DNA of 64,000 nt from Stieleria neptunia (GTDB lineage Bacteria; Planctomycetota; Planctomycetia; Pirellulales; Pirellulaceae): the NCBI RefSeq assembly GCF_007754155.1, contig NZ_CP037423.1, positions 8,738,938 through 8,802,937 of the forward strand. Direction: 5' to 3'. Both the position numbers and the translations under genes were made by a program. A model generated the notes under the pieces. It was not told the origin of the DNA and made no database searches. It saw only the letters and a program-made list of their open reading frames with translations. Shown in pieces: positions 18,084 through 27,107 of the stretch (within the stretch, counting starts at the first letter, position 1; each line of letters starts with the position of its first letter).

Positions 18084-19139
18084 TCAAGGCGTCCCGTCGA
18101 ACACTTCAAAGTCGTACCGCGCCCGATAGGTCTGGCCCGGACCGATATCAAACGCGCCGACCACACACGGCGAGATGCTGAAATAGGGTTTCGTGGGATG
18201 CAATCGAACCGGATCGGGATACTGCTCGTTGAGCGGCGATGGTGTCATCTTCACGCCGGCAATGTGATTCTGGCCCTGCGTCTGATCCACAATCCCGAAC
18301 AGCGTGGTCCACTCGGGACGGCTATGGTTGCCGAGTCGACGGTCATGGCCCTGGCTGGTTAAAAACCGATGCCGCGCCAGTTCCAACGGCGGCGCGTCGG
18401 CCTGGGGTTGTTTGACAAACGCGGCCAGGGCCTTGGCCGATGGAGCGGAATACCAAGCGTTGTTGCCACGGAAACCGATTCCGCCGTAGTGATACTCGTT
18501 GATCGTCAGCGGGTGCTCGGTGATGTTGGTTTGGTCGGTCGAAAACTGGATCACATAGCGCGGTCCCTTCTGATCCTCGGCGGAAACGTCTTCGCCGGTC
18601 ACCCCGCTCACACCGACCGTCCAGACGTCATCCAGAATCGCTTCGCGGACCCCATCTTCATCGATGGCGTAATGTCTGACCGCGACGGAAAACTCAGTGC
18701 GTTCCCCTTCGCCGCCGACTGCGATCACGCGATCGTGAAGCACCACGCCGAGTTGCTTGAGCTGATTCCAGAAATCCACTTTCTTGCCACGAAAACGAGT
18801 ATCCGTCCATGCGGCGAACAATCCATGTTGATGCGGATGATCGGCGGCAAAGTCACCGCTGACCATGCGACCGGCCGGCGAATAGATCGGGTGGATGTAA
18901 CCGCTCCGCTGATACCTCGGATCGATCCCTTCGGGCGCCTTGGGTGCGGTGAGGTTGTATCGCAAGACCTCGGATTGGTCGCAATAAACGGTCACATGGT
19001 CGTCCGATTGCACACAGCGAAACAACGGTCCCGAGGGCGGGCCGGCGTCGACCTGTGCTTGCACCGCATCGGACACGATCAGCATAAACACGAGTGCGAA
19101 GGGGAGGGAGAGAGGACGCCAAAACGATGAATTCAACAT
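18084..19139 (-). CDS. Secreted PmoA-like (DUF6807) protein
   Basis: This 351-residue protein has a signal peptide (about 1-29, ending VQAQ) and matches the DUF6807 / PmoA family common in planctomycetes and Bacteroidetes. Typical stretches are GYIHPIYSPAGRMVSGDF, HPHQHGLFAAW and GIGFRGNNAWY. The histidine cluster HPHQHG looks like a metal or active site, but no biochemical role is firmly known; relatives often sit near carbohydrate genes. It is probably periplasmic. The ATG at 19139 gives a proper signal peptide; the frame runs further upstream into a repeat. It has no operon partner here. Confidence 0.82.
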   Translation of the reverse strand: MLNSSFWRPLSLPFALVFMLIVSDAVQAQVDAGPPSGPLFRCVQSDDHVTVYCDQSEVLRYNLTAPKAPEGIDPRYQRSGYIHPIYSPAGRMVSGDFAADHPHQHGLFAAWTDTRFRGKKVDFWNQLKQLGVVLHDRVIAVGGEGERTEFSVAVRHYAIDEDGVREAILDDVWTVGVSGVTGEDVSAEDQKGPRYVIQFSTDQTNITEHPLTINEYHYGGIGFRGNNAWYSAPSAKALAAFVKQPQADAPPLELARHRFLTSQGHDRRLGNHSRPEWTTLFGIVDQTQGQNHIAGVKMTPSPLNEQYPDPVRLHPTKPYFSISPCVVGAFDIGPGQTYRARYDFEVFDGTP

Positions 19140-19218
19140 TGCCGGACCGCAGATCGTCGGAAGTAAAAACCACCGCCGGATTGTAGCAAAAGCCGACGTC
19201 GCAAGCGTCGAGCGGAAA

Positions 19219-19284
19219 GTGGGGTAAGCTTCCAGCTTGCCGTCTCGTTTCACTCGTGAAACGCAAGCTGGAAGCTTACGCCAC
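19219..19284. repeat. Inverted pair of AAGCTGGAAGCTTAC units
   Basis: Arms at 19219-19240 and 19263-19284 are nearly perfect inverted copies (one reads GGGGTAAGC, the other GCTTACGCC). The hairpin lies 24 bp past the malic enzyme stop and is a good terminator candidate. Confidence 0.8.
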
Positions 19285-19308
19285 TTTCTTGCTGAACCCA
19301 AAAGAGCA

Positions 19309-20742
19309 TCAAACCACTCGATAGGCCTGCTTGGTGCGTCGCCGTGCGACGCCGGTTTCCAGGGCCGATTGTGCGACGGCTTTGGCCACCTCGCCACAAA
19401 CCCGACGATCAAAGACGCTGGGGATGACGTAGTGGTTGGTCAGATTTTCCGGCGAGATCACGTCGGCAATGGCATCCGCAGCGGCCAGCTTCATGGCGTC
19501 ATTGATCGCACTGGCGCGAACGTCCAAGACGCCGCGAAACAGCCCGGGAAAACAAAGCACGTTGTTGATCTGGTTGGCGTAGTCACTGCGTCCGGTGGCG
19601 ACGATTTTCACGTGCTTGTCGGCGACCTTGGGATCGATTTCCGGATCCGGATTGGCCAGTGCAAACACGACGGCATCCTCGCTCATCGCGACAACATCGT
19701 CTTCGGACAAGACGTTCGCGATACTCACGCCCACGAACACATCCTTGCCCCGAATGACGTCCGAGAGCGTCCCCGATTGGCCGGCTTGGTTGGTGTTTTC
19801 GGACAACCAGACTTTGATCGAGTTGTTCCCGATGTCGGTGCGTCCCTTGTGGATCGCGCCCTTGCTGTCGCAGACGACGATGTCCGTGACGCCGGCTTGC
19901 ATCAACAACTTTGCGATCGCGGTTCCCGCCGCACCGGCACCGTTGATCAAGACGCGTGCGGCGGCGAGATCTTTGTTCAGATACCGCATTGAATTCTTGA
20001 GCCCCGCCAGAACAACGATCGCGGTGCCATGTTGGTCATCATGAAATACCGGGATCTCAAGCTCGCGTTCCAGTCGTTCTTCGATTTCGATGCATCGCGG
20101 TGCCGAGATGTCTTCCAAGTTGATGCCGCCGAAGGTGGGTGCCAGTCGTTTGACGGTCGCGATGATTTCTTCGGTGTCCTGGGTGTCCAAACAGATCGGA
20201 AACGCATCGACTTCGCCGAACTCTTTGAACAGCATCGCCTTGCCTTCCATCACCGGCATGGCGGCGCGCGGGCCGATATTCCCCAGTCCCAGCACGGCAC
20301 TGCCGTCACTGACCACGGCGACGGTGTTTTTGCGAATCGTCAAGGCAAACGACGATTCGGGGTCTTCGTGGATCGCCGTGCAGACCCGCGCCACGCCCGG
20401 GGTGTACGCCATCGACAGGTCGTCGCGGGTCTTGATCGGCATCTTCGAATTGACTTCGATCTTGCCGCCCAGGTGCATCAAAAACACACGGTCGGACACA
20501 TTGACGACTTCAATACCGCTGATTTGCCGAATCGCTTCGACGATCCGCTGACCGTGTTCGACGTTGGTGGCATTGACGGTGATGTCGCGCGAGATCAATC
20601 CGTCCGCCACGCCGACGATATCAACGGCGCCGATGAATCCATTGGCACAACCGATCGCGGTGGTGATTTCTCCGAGCAGACCGGGCTGGTCACGGTAACG
20701 AAGACGGAAGGTGATGGCGTACGAAGGGCTATGATGCGTCAT
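19309..20742 (-). CDS. NAD-dependent malic enzyme with N-terminal ACT domain
   Basis: This 477-residue protein has an ACT regulatory domain at about 8-85 followed by a malic enzyme of the short bacterial type. It should convert malate to pyruvate and CO2 with NAD(P). The catalytic domain has AYTPGVARVC with the active-site tyrosine, the SDGSAVLGLGNIGP nucleotide region, the metal-site acidic run FHDDQHGTA and a Rossmann GAGAAGTAIA loop. The ACT domain suggests allosteric control by an amino acid, a combination seen in several phyla. Cofactor preference is not decided by sequence here. The ketosynthase gene ends only 19 bp upstream, so read-through or shared transcription is possible. Confidence 0.93.
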   Translation of the reverse strand: MTHHSPSYAITFRLRYRDQPGLLGEITTAIGCANGFIGAVDIVGVADGLISRDITVNATNVEHGQRIVEAIRQISGIEVVNVSDRVFLMHLGGKIEVNSKMPIKTRDDLSMAYTPGVARVCTAIHEDPESSFALTIRKNTVAVVSDGSAVLGLGNIGPRAAMPVMEGKAMLFKEFGEVDAFPICLDTQDTEEIIATVKRLAPTFGGINLEDISAPRCIEIEERLERELEIPVFHDDQHGTAIVVLAGLKNSMRYLNKDLAAARVLINGAGAAGTAIAKLLMQAGVTDIVVCDSKGAIHKGRTDIGNNSIKVWLSENTNQAGQSGTLSDVIRGKDVFVGVSIANVLSEDDVVAMSEDAVVFALANPDPEIDPKVADKHVKIVATGRSDYANQINNVLCFPGLFRGVLDVRASAINDAMKLAAADAIADVISPENLTNHYVIPSVFDRRVCGEVAKAVAQSALETGVARRRTKQAYRVV

Positions 20743-20761
20743 GCTTGATATAGGGCTGGGT

Positions 20762-22072
20762 CTATTCGAACGCGCGAATGCGAATGGCGCTGGCTTGTCC
20801 CTGCGGCGTCACGTTCACGTTGATGAACTGCTTGCCCGCAGCGGTGGAGTCATCGACACAGGCGTTGATCGGACAGTCGTCCGCCGGCGCGTCGCAATTG
20901 AGAATTGGAAACAGGTTTTCGCCGAGCGACTTCAAACTGGCGATGGTTTCAACCATCCCGCCACCGGCGCCCAGATTTCCGATGTGACCTTTCGCGGTCG
21001 TCACCGGTGGCTGTTGATCGACCGGCCCAAAGACGTCGTTGATCGCGGCGGCTTCTTGGGCATCACACTCGACCGTTCCCAGTCCATGGGCGTGCAGGTG
21101 CCCGATGTTCGCTTTGTCTTCGTCGCCGAGGGCGGCCCGCAAGACGTTGGTGATCGCCGTCTGGAAATACCGCTCGCCGAACGCCGGCCCGACGGCGCTG
21201 CTGCCGTAACCGACGATTTCGCCCAAGATCGTCGCCCCGCGAGCCTGGGCGTGCTCTAGCGTTTCACACACCATCGCGCCGGCACCTTCACCGAGCACGC
21301 TGCCGTCACGCGTGGCCGTGAACGGTCGGCTCATCGTGGACGGATCCGATTGATTTTTCGCCAACGTTTCCTGCATGTCCGCATGCAAGGATCGCAACGG
21401 GTGAATGCGCGAACCGGTCGAACCGACCAGCAACACGTCGGCTTGTCCGCGCGAGATCGTCGAATACGCCTCGGCCATCGCCGCACACGCCGAGGCTTCG
21501 CGCAACGTGATCGAATTGTTCGCTCCGCGCAGATCGTTGTAGATCGCCACGTGGCTGGCCGGCATGTTCGGCAGGTACTTCAACAACCACAGCGGATTGA
21601 CTTCGGGTTTACCGAGTTCCCCCCAACGGTCGAAATCGAATTGCCCCTCGGCGTCGATGCATTTTTTGATGCCCGACGCGAACTCAATCGGCTGCGACAT
21701 GATGTAGTCACAACCATACAGCACACCGGTCCGATCGCGATCACGCTGGTCCGCTTCCAAGCCTGCATCGGAGAGCGCCAACTGTGCGACCGCGACACCC
21801 ATTTCGATCTCGCGGCACATCACCTTGCTGCCCTTGCGGATCGTCCGCTGCAGTTTCTTGTCCATCGGACCGTAGTCCGCGATGTCGCCGGTGAACTCAG
21901 ACGCTTCGGCACCGTAGTCGACCGACAGGACGCCTTGCGGGACCTGGGTCAACGGACCGATCCCGCTGTGGCGAGAACGCAAACCGGAGAGCAAACGATC
22001 AGAGTCGTTTCCGAGGGGAGTGACCACACCAACACCGGTGATGACCACTCGTCTGGACGTGACATTTACCAT
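20762..22072 (-). CDS. Beta-ketoacyl-ACP synthase (KAS I/II type) with altered catalytic triad
   Basis: This 436-residue protein has the FabF/KAS II fold: start VVITGVGVVTPLGN, nucleophile Cys196 in SACAAM, first catalytic histidine His329 in HAHGLGT, and conserved Lys361. At the position of the second catalytic histidine, where FabF has GH before the glycine-rich loop, the sequence is KGHIGNLGAGGG, so His is Asn366. KAS III enzymes use a Cys-His-Asn set, so activity is possible but different; a non-elongating or accessory role, as in chain-length factors, is also possible. It is cytosolic. It precedes the malic enzyme gene by 19 bp; no acyl-carrier-protein gene is adjacent. Confidence 0.86.
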   Translation of the reverse strand: MVNVTSRRVVITGVGVVTPLGNDSDRLLSGLRSRHSGIGPLTQVPQGVLSVDYGAEASEFTGDIADYGPMDKKLQRTIRKGSKVMCREIEMGVAVAQLALSDAGLEADQRDRDRTGVLYGCDYIMSQPIEFASGIKKCIDAEGQFDFDRWGELGKPEVNPLWLLKYLPNMPASHVAIYNDLRGANNSITLREASACAAMAEAYSTISRGQADVLLVGSTGSRIHPLRSLHADMQETLAKNQSDPSTMSRPFTATRDGSVLGEGAGAMVCETLEHAQARGATILGEIVGYGSSAVGPAFGERYFQTAITNVLRAALGDEDKANIGHLHAHGLGTVECDAQEAAAINDVFGPVDQQPPVTTAKGHIGNLGAGGGMVETIASLKSLGENLFPILNCDAPADDCPINACVDDSTAAGKQFINVNVTPQGQASAIRIRAFE

Positions 22073-22157
22073 GAATCAGCCGAACGACGCGGAGCAGAAG
22101 GAATACGGGATGTCCGCATTCTAGGCTCTGGGGGAATTGGCAAAGAGGGGGCGTATC

Positions 22158-23423
22158 TCAGTAACGACCGCGGTGGGGCGCCCCGAAACCGGCAGAAATC
22201 TGGGGGACCAGGGGCGTGGTCGTCAAATTTTCCGACGCCCGACCACGAAACTCGATGAACATCAACGCGTCGGCCCGGCCGGCGGTCGTCCCGGTCAGCA
22301 TTTCCAAGTTAAACAGCGGCATCGCCGCCTGCGGCCGCTCGGGGCTGGCGATCACCCCGCACGACAACAACAGCACCATGTCCGATGGCCAGCGAAATCG
22401 CTCGTGCAGCCGCCAGCTGACGACCTGGGGCACGTCGATTTTGGTGCGATGGACCTGGGCGTTGGGCAAGGGGAGATCCAATTCGACCGGTTTGAGCTGG
22501 TCGACTTGATCGATCGACGCCTTGATCACGCAATCGATCGCTGAACCATCCACGCTCAACAGCGGGCTGATTTCCAAGCGATAGCCCTCTTGGATCTCTC
22601 CCGTCTCGGGTTCATAAGGCGGCCAGCCCGTCGCGGCGGGTTTGACGTTTTGGACGTAATTGCGACCGCGGGTGCTGGCCAGTTTTTCGGTTTGGCCGTT
22701 GTAGGTGATCAGATCCAGCGCCTGCACTTGACGGGTGTCGGTCCGCTGACGCAGCAGATTCAAGACCAACGCCGCGTTCTCTTTGCTGAGCAACCAAGCC
22801 TGGACGCCGGGCGAGTCGACGTTGACGTGCTGCATCAACAGGTGCGCCCGAGATCGCCAATTCGGATTGCCGACCGTCATCACCCGCAACGACAACACCT
22901 GGGGGTCCTTTTCGCCGGCGACAAACCGGTCCACGATACCCGTCACCACTTCATGCATTTCGGGGGTGTGATAAACCGACAATTGATCGCGGTCGGCATT
23001 CAAAAAACCGAACGGAGACGTGAACCAGACGTCGGTTCCCGTTTCACGCAGCACCCAGTCGACGATCGCCTGCTCGGGACGGTCGTGCTTGGTCAGGTAG
23101 CCGGTGTAGGGTCGCAAGTCATAGACCCGGTGTTCCTGGCCGGCCGTCTGCGGCAGAGTCCCGCCGCCACTGGCTTGCGCGCCGGGAAGCGGTGCCGGTC
23201 GGTTCGGAGGCGACATCGGCTGGTTTTGTAGACTCGGTGGCGTCCCCGCGTTGGCAGGCATGCCTCCGGCGGCAGCACCGGTTCCGGTCTGACCAGACGG
23301 CCCCGAGCCGGGCAGCGGCATCCCCTGAGCATGAACCGGATCGCTCGACACGGAAAAGGCGAGAAGAAAAGACGCGATCGCCGTCGCGAGGCTCGCAAGG
23401 TATCGATTCGGACAAAAACGCAT
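22158..23423 (-). CDS. Secreted protein with secretin-like C-terminal part
   Basis: This 421-residue protein has a signal peptide (about 1-33, ending VHAQ) and a Gly/Pro/Ala-rich linker (about 35-95). The folded region has strands such as VLSLRVMTV and a late GYRLEISPLLSVDG segment that resembles the beta-barrel part of type II/III secretins. It lacks the usual length of a full secretin, so outer membrane insertion is uncertain. Start ATG 23423 gives a normal signal peptide; upstream codons run towards the repeat that holds the insertion sequence. Function unknown; planctomycete-type conserved protein. Confidence 0.72.
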   Translation of the reverse strand: MRFCPNRYLASLATAIASFLLAFSVSSDPVHAQGMPLPGSGPSGQTGTGAAAGGMPANAGTPPSLQNQPMSPPNRPAPLPGAQASGGGTLPQTAGQEHRVYDLRPYTGYLTKHDRPEQAIVDWVLRETGTDVWFTSPFGFLNADRDQLSVYHTPEMHEVVTGIVDRFVAGEKDPQVLSLRVMTVGNPNWRSRAHLLMQHVNVDSPGVQAWLLSKENAALVLNLLRQRTDTRQVQALDLITYNGQTEKLASTRGRNYVQNVKPAATGWPPYEPETGEIQEGYRLEISPLLSVDGSAIDCVIKASIDQVDQLKPVELDLPLPNAQVHRTKIDVPQVVSWRLHERFRWPSDMVLLLSCGVIASPERPQAAMPLFNLEMLTGTTAGRADALMFIEFRGRASENLTTTPLVPQISAGFGAPHRGRY

Positions 23424-23575
23424 GGCAGACCATCCCTGTAAGACGTGACGAACGGTTTCCTCCCGTCCGCTTCTTTGAACTTGGCTATAGCCGCCGCGCG
23501 GTCTCCAAGGCAAGGTGACTTCTGGTTTCTTTCCCACATTCACCCCAGCGGGACGCGTTACGGTCTGTTGATTGA

Positions 23576-23632
23576 GTGAGCCGCGACGCGTAAGCGGCCG
23601 GGCATTGCGGCGCCCGCCCGAGACCTTACGGC
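23576..23632. repeat. GTGAGCCGC palindromic repeat, left part, interrupted by the IS
   Basis: GTGAGCCGCGACGCGTAAGC begins the repeat; its other part (CAGCGGCTCAC) resumes at 25170-25180 after the insertion sequence. The duplicated target CCTTACGGC lies at 23624-23632 and 25161-25169. Confidence 0.85.
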
Positions 23633-23673
23633 CCTGTCAGTTATACGTAAGTCGCTGACATTTTCGCTTGAAT

Positions 23674-23688
23674 TGGCACGATATTTGC
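23674..23688 (+). promoter_or_regulatory. Sigma-54-like promoter upstream of the transposase
   Basis: TGGCACG-ATAT-TTGC matches the sigma-54 -24/-12 consensus with the canonical GG-N10-GC spacing. It lies 60 bp before the transposase ATG, inside the IS. A match this good can arise by chance; function is not shown. Confidence 0.45.
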
Positions 23689-23747
23689 GCCGGAACTTAG
23701 GTAATTCACGAGCTTTAGTCAGGATTACCAAGAACACGGGAGAAGCC

Positions 23748-25139
23748 ATGACCGATTCAATTGCCAATGAATTTGACACACTTCAACTGGGCGATAAGCG
23801 ACTGGACAATCGCTGCAAACTGATTGCCGAACGCTTTGCCGCCAACCCTCAAGCGAGCATCAATGCTGCGTCGCAGGGATGGAACGAGACACACGCCGCT
23901 TATGAGTTCTTCGACAACGATTCGGTCGACGAAGCCGACATCCTCGCCGCTCATAAAGACGCCACGATGCGGCGTATCGAACAGCAGGATGTCGTCCTGC
24001 TGGTTCAAGACACCACCGAGCTAAATTTCACCAAGCACCCCACCGAAGACTCCGGCGTGCTCAACGAAGACTACCGATTCGGGCTCTATGACCATAGCCA
24101 AATCGCTTTCACCGAGACCGGACTGTGTCTTGGCGTCACGGACGTCAAACTGTTCTCGCATGACCCCGAGACGCTTGGTCGAAAAGCCGATCAGCGGAAA
24201 CAGCTACCGATCCAAGAGAAAGAGTCCTACCGTTGGTTGCAGGACTACCAGCAAGCTTGCCAGCTGGCTGGAGAATACCCCGATAAGCAGGTCATTAACG
24301 TGGCCGATCGCGAGGGCGATCTGTACGACATTTACGTCGAATCGGCCGAGCATCCGACCCCGGCTGATTTCGTCATTCGAGCCAATCAGCCCCGCTGTAC
24401 GCCAGAGCGTGACATCGACGCCGGCCCGAGCGTCTACAAGAAAGTAGCCGATGAAGTCGCCGCTGCGCCGGTTCGGTTACGTCTGCAGATCGACTTAACC
24501 GCGACGCCCAAGCGAGCCGCTCGCCGAGCAACCCTTGAGGTTCGCGCCAAGCGGTTGACCGTCAAGCCACCGCACCTGCGAAAGGCTGATCTTCCCGAGG
24601 TCCAACTGTCGGTCGTGGAGGTCCGCGAAATAGACGGCCCCGGCGATGGCACGGAGGTTCATTGGCAACTGCTAAGCAGCTTGCCAGTGGACACGATCGA
24701 CCAGGTCCAACGAGTGATCGACATCTATGTCAAACGCTGGCCAATTGAAACCTATTTCCGAGTCTACAAATCGGGTTGCCGGATCGAGGAGATCCAGCTG
24801 GAAACCAACGCCCGGCAACGTCGTGCGTTGATGATCTATAAAGTTGTCGCTTGGCGGCTGATGTATTTGACAACACTGGGGCGTCAGTGTCCTGACCTGG
24901 ACTGCGAAGCGGTCTTCGCAGAATTCGAATGGAAGCCGGTTTGGAAAGTGGTTTGTGATGATCCTTTGCCTGAGCAACCGCCCAGCCTTGGCCAGATGAT
25001 TCTGATGATCGGTCAGCTCGGGGGACACAACAACCGTCGCGGCGACAACCCGCCAGGTGCCGAAGCGATGTGGAACGGTCTGCGTCGGATGAAAGACTTC
25101 TCACTGGCTTGGCGAGCATTCGGCCACGACGGTTCCTGA
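23748..25139 (+). CDS. IS4-superfamily transposase, Tn5/IS50 type
   Basis: This 463-residue DDE transposase is full length. An N-terminal Tn5-type DNA-binding domain (LGDKRLDNRC to AAYEFFDND, about 14-56) precedes the catalytic core, with Asp88 in VQDTT, Asp187 in VADREGD and Glu334 in WPIETYFRVYK, where Y/R/K follow the IS4 signature. The usual C-terminal dimerisation segment is present. It cuts and pastes the surrounding element. The ATG at 23748 is preceded by GGGAGAAG, a good ribosome site; the frame is open to 23673 but lacks another good start. No frameshift or stop is seen, so the element may still be active. Confidence 0.95.
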   Translation: MTDSIANEFDTLQLGDKRLDNRCKLIAERFAANPQASINAASQGWNETHAAYEFFDNDSVDEADILAAHKDATMRRIEQQDVVLLVQDTTELNFTKHPTEDSGVLNEDYRFGLYDHSQIAFTETGLCLGVTDVKLFSHDPETLGRKADQRKQLPIQEKESYRWLQDYQQACQLAGEYPDKQVINVADREGDLYDIYVESAEHPTPADFVIRANQPRCTPERDIDAGPSVYKKVADEVAAAPVRLRLQIDLTATPKRAARRATLEVRAKRLTVKPPHLRKADLPEVQLSVVEVREIDGPGDGTEVHWQLLSSLPVDTIDQVQRVIDIYVKRWPIETYFRVYKSGCRIEEIQLETNARQRRALMIYKVVAWRLMYLTTLGRQCPDLDCEAVFAEFEWKPVWKVVCDDPLPEQPPSLGQMILMIGQLGGHNNRRGDNPPGAEAMWNGLRRMKDFSLAWRAFGHDGS

Positions 25140-25379
25140 CATTTACGTATAACTGACAGGCCTTACGGCCAGCGGCTCACCATTGACTCCGCACATCCCG
25201 ATTCGATCGACACGCTGGCTAGCGACCGGCACGTGGTGCACGAACGACCATCACACCGGTCCGATCCAACGATTTCCTCACCCCCGCCAGCGACGCACTT
25301 GCAAGTCGACGATCAGGGGGCGATAAAAGGCAACTCTTGTCGCCAGCGCACTTTCTTCGAACGCAACCGAATCGCTGAA

Positions 25380-27023
25380 ATGTCCGAGTTGCCGAACGCT
25401 CCCCCGTTGAATCATTCCCCCAAGGCGTCGCCCGAGCCGCCCCCGGATCAAACCAATCGCCAGCAGCTGCGTGAACTGGAACTGGAACTCGACAAGATCC
25501 GCTGCCAAGCCGACGCGGCGCGGTTGGATGCTCAAGCGGCCGAGTTGGAATTGCAGATTCAGCGGCTTCGCGAATGCCTGGAACACGACGACGTCGCCGA
25601 TCTGGAATCGGCGACGCGCGTCGCTCACCTGGCCGATTCCCCGCAGCCGCCGGGACCGACTGCCGGGCCACTCCCCACAGCGGGTCGCGCGCGTTCTGCC
25701 TTCGATTCTCCACGCAGACGGCCACCCAAAGCCGCGACGATCTACCGCCACGGTCCGCCCGAGGCGGACGATCACCGCGATGAATCCGATCTTGCCCGGG
25801 GCGAGACCGGATTTCGCCCCAATCCCACCAGCCGACGCTTTGAAAACTGGAACCAGGTGCAAGACGCGCTCGATCTCGCGGTCGTCGCTCCATCAGGCAG
25901 CGACGCATCAGGCAGCGACGCATCAGGCAGCGACTCGCACGGGACCTGTTCGCTGGACTCGCTAAAGCAGGGCTCGCCGAAGCTGGGCTCGCGGATTGCC
26001 CCGGGGGACACCAAACCGTCAAACACCAAACGATCGAAAACATCGCCGCCGCGGCGTTCGGATCCGGCGGAGCACATCGATCTGGCCACCACGGCGTCCG
26101 ACCCTCCGCCGCGACGACGCAAGCCTGCCGCCTGGTTGCTCAGCGCGGTGTTCCACGGCTTGATCTTGCTCGCGCTGGCGTTCTTCACGCTGGCATCGCC
26201 GCCACCGGGAGACCAGATCGCGATCGCCGGTTCGGTCGCCGAGACGGAAGAATTGGCCATCGAATCGCTCTCGATCGAAACCCCCGAGCTGCCGCCGACG
26301 CCGCACGAACCGACACCGAGCGAGTTGGAGGATGAGATCAGCGACATCGGCGAGATTTCCGTGGTCGATTTGATCAGCGATGCACCGCCGGCACCGCCGA
26401 CCCCGCTGATCGAGTCGATGATCCGGCGCGACGTGACCAGCATGACAGCGATGTCATTGAAATCCGATTCCGATGCGACGATGAGCTTTTGCGGCGTCGA
26501 CGGCGGCGGCAACCACTTTGTCTATTTGGTCGACAGCAGCGGCAGCATGGGCGACGCGTTTGAATCGGCGCGCGCGGCGTTGTTGCAATCGATTCGCTTG
26601 CTGAAACCCGATCAACGTTTTTACGTCATCTTTTTCGACGCCGAACCGGATTACATGCGATTGTCGTCTGCCGACCAAGACGAGCCCCGGAGCGTTTACG
26701 CGACGGCCGAGAACAAGCAGAGGCTGCAGCGGTGGGCGATGAGGATCAAGATGGATCGTGGCCGGGCGCCCTATGACGCCTTGCCGTTTGCGCTGGAACT
26801 GAATCCGGACGTGATCTTTCTGTTGTCCGACGGTGAGTTCCCCCAGCGGATCGAGGACCTGTTGGCGGAGATCAATCGCGTCGACAATCTGTTCGGCGAC
26901 GACGGCCCGATCAGCATCGTGCACACGATCGGCTATCACAGCCGAGAAGGCGAGAGTCGGATGCGGCGGATCGCCAAACAGAACGGCGGCCAATACCGGT
27001 ATGTCCCCAAACCGAACGAATGA
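25380..27023 (+). CDS. Membrane-anchored von Willebrand factor A domain protein
   Basis: This 547-residue protein has a helical coiled-coil-like start (about 27-70), a low-complexity Pro/Asp/Ser middle, one transmembrane helix at about 251-272, a Pro/Glu-rich spacer and a C-terminal VWA domain from about 375. The metal site DSSGS is at 384-388, with later acidic residues (FLLSDGEFP) as expected. The VWA domain should face the periplasm and bind a partner through a divalent metal. A 15-bp DNA unit is repeated three times at 25890-25934 and encodes ASGSD-type repeats. ATG 25380 is preferred since upstream codons look non-coding. Partner unknown. Confidence 0.82.
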   Translation: MSELPNAPPLNHSPKASPEPPPDQTNRQQLRELELELDKIRCQADAARLDAQAAELELQIQRLRECLEHDDVADLESATRVAHLADSPQPPGPTAGPLPTAGRARSAFDSPRRRPPKAATIYRHGPPEADDHRDESDLARGETGFRPNPTSRRFENWNQVQDALDLAVVAPSGSDASGSDASGSDSHGTCSLDSLKQGSPKLGSRIAPGDTKPSNTKRSKTSPPRRSDPAEHIDLATTASDPPPRRRKPAAWLLSAVFHGLILLALAFFTLASPPPGDQIAIAGSVAETEELAIESLSIETPELPPTPHEPTPSELEDEISDIGEISVVDLISDAPPAPPTPLIESMIRRDVTSMTAMSLKSDSDATMSFCGVDGGGNHFVYLVDSSGSMGDAFESARAALLQSIRLLKPDQRFYVIFFDAEPDYMRLSSADQDEPRSVYATAENKQRLQRWAMRIKMDRGRAPYDALPFALELNPDVIFLLSDGEFPQRIEDLLAEINRVDNLFGDDGPISIVHTIGYHSREGESRMRRIAKQNGGQYRYVPKPNE

Positions 27024-27035
27024 CGTTGATGGAAA

Positions 27036-27091
27036 GTGGCGTAAGCTTCCAGCTTGCGCTGTGGGAATCGCAAGCTGGAAGCTTACGCCAC
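27036..27091. terminator. Hairpin from inverted AAGCTGGAAGCTTAC units
   Basis: Perfect 22-bp arms at 27036-27057 and 27070-27091 start 12 bp past the VWA stop codon. It is a likely transcript end, though no run of T follows. Same repeat family as 19219-19284. Confidence 0.65.
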
Positions 27092-27107
27092 GTCGTGTGG
27101 CGACGGC

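Larger units (their letters stand above)
23633..25160 (+). mobile_element. Complete IS50/Tn5-type insertion sequence (IS4 superfamily)
   Basis: The element is 1528 bp. Perfect 18-bp terminal inverted repeats lie at 23633-23650 (CCTGTCAGTTATACGTAA) and 25143-25160. A 9-bp direct duplication CCTTACGGC flanks both sides, the length expected for IS4/IS50-type transposases. It holds one intact transposase gene. It has landed inside a copy of the dispersed GTGAGCCGC repeat, splitting it. Confidence 0.93.

Noticed and set aside
23748..25139. Transposase as a broken remnant
   Set aside because: Catalytic residues, ends and target duplication are complete; no stop or frameshift was found.
25219..26043. 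Minus-strand open frame of 274 codons in the VWA gene
   Set aside because: Arg/Ser-rich shadow; the plus frame has coiled coil, membrane helix and VWA domain.
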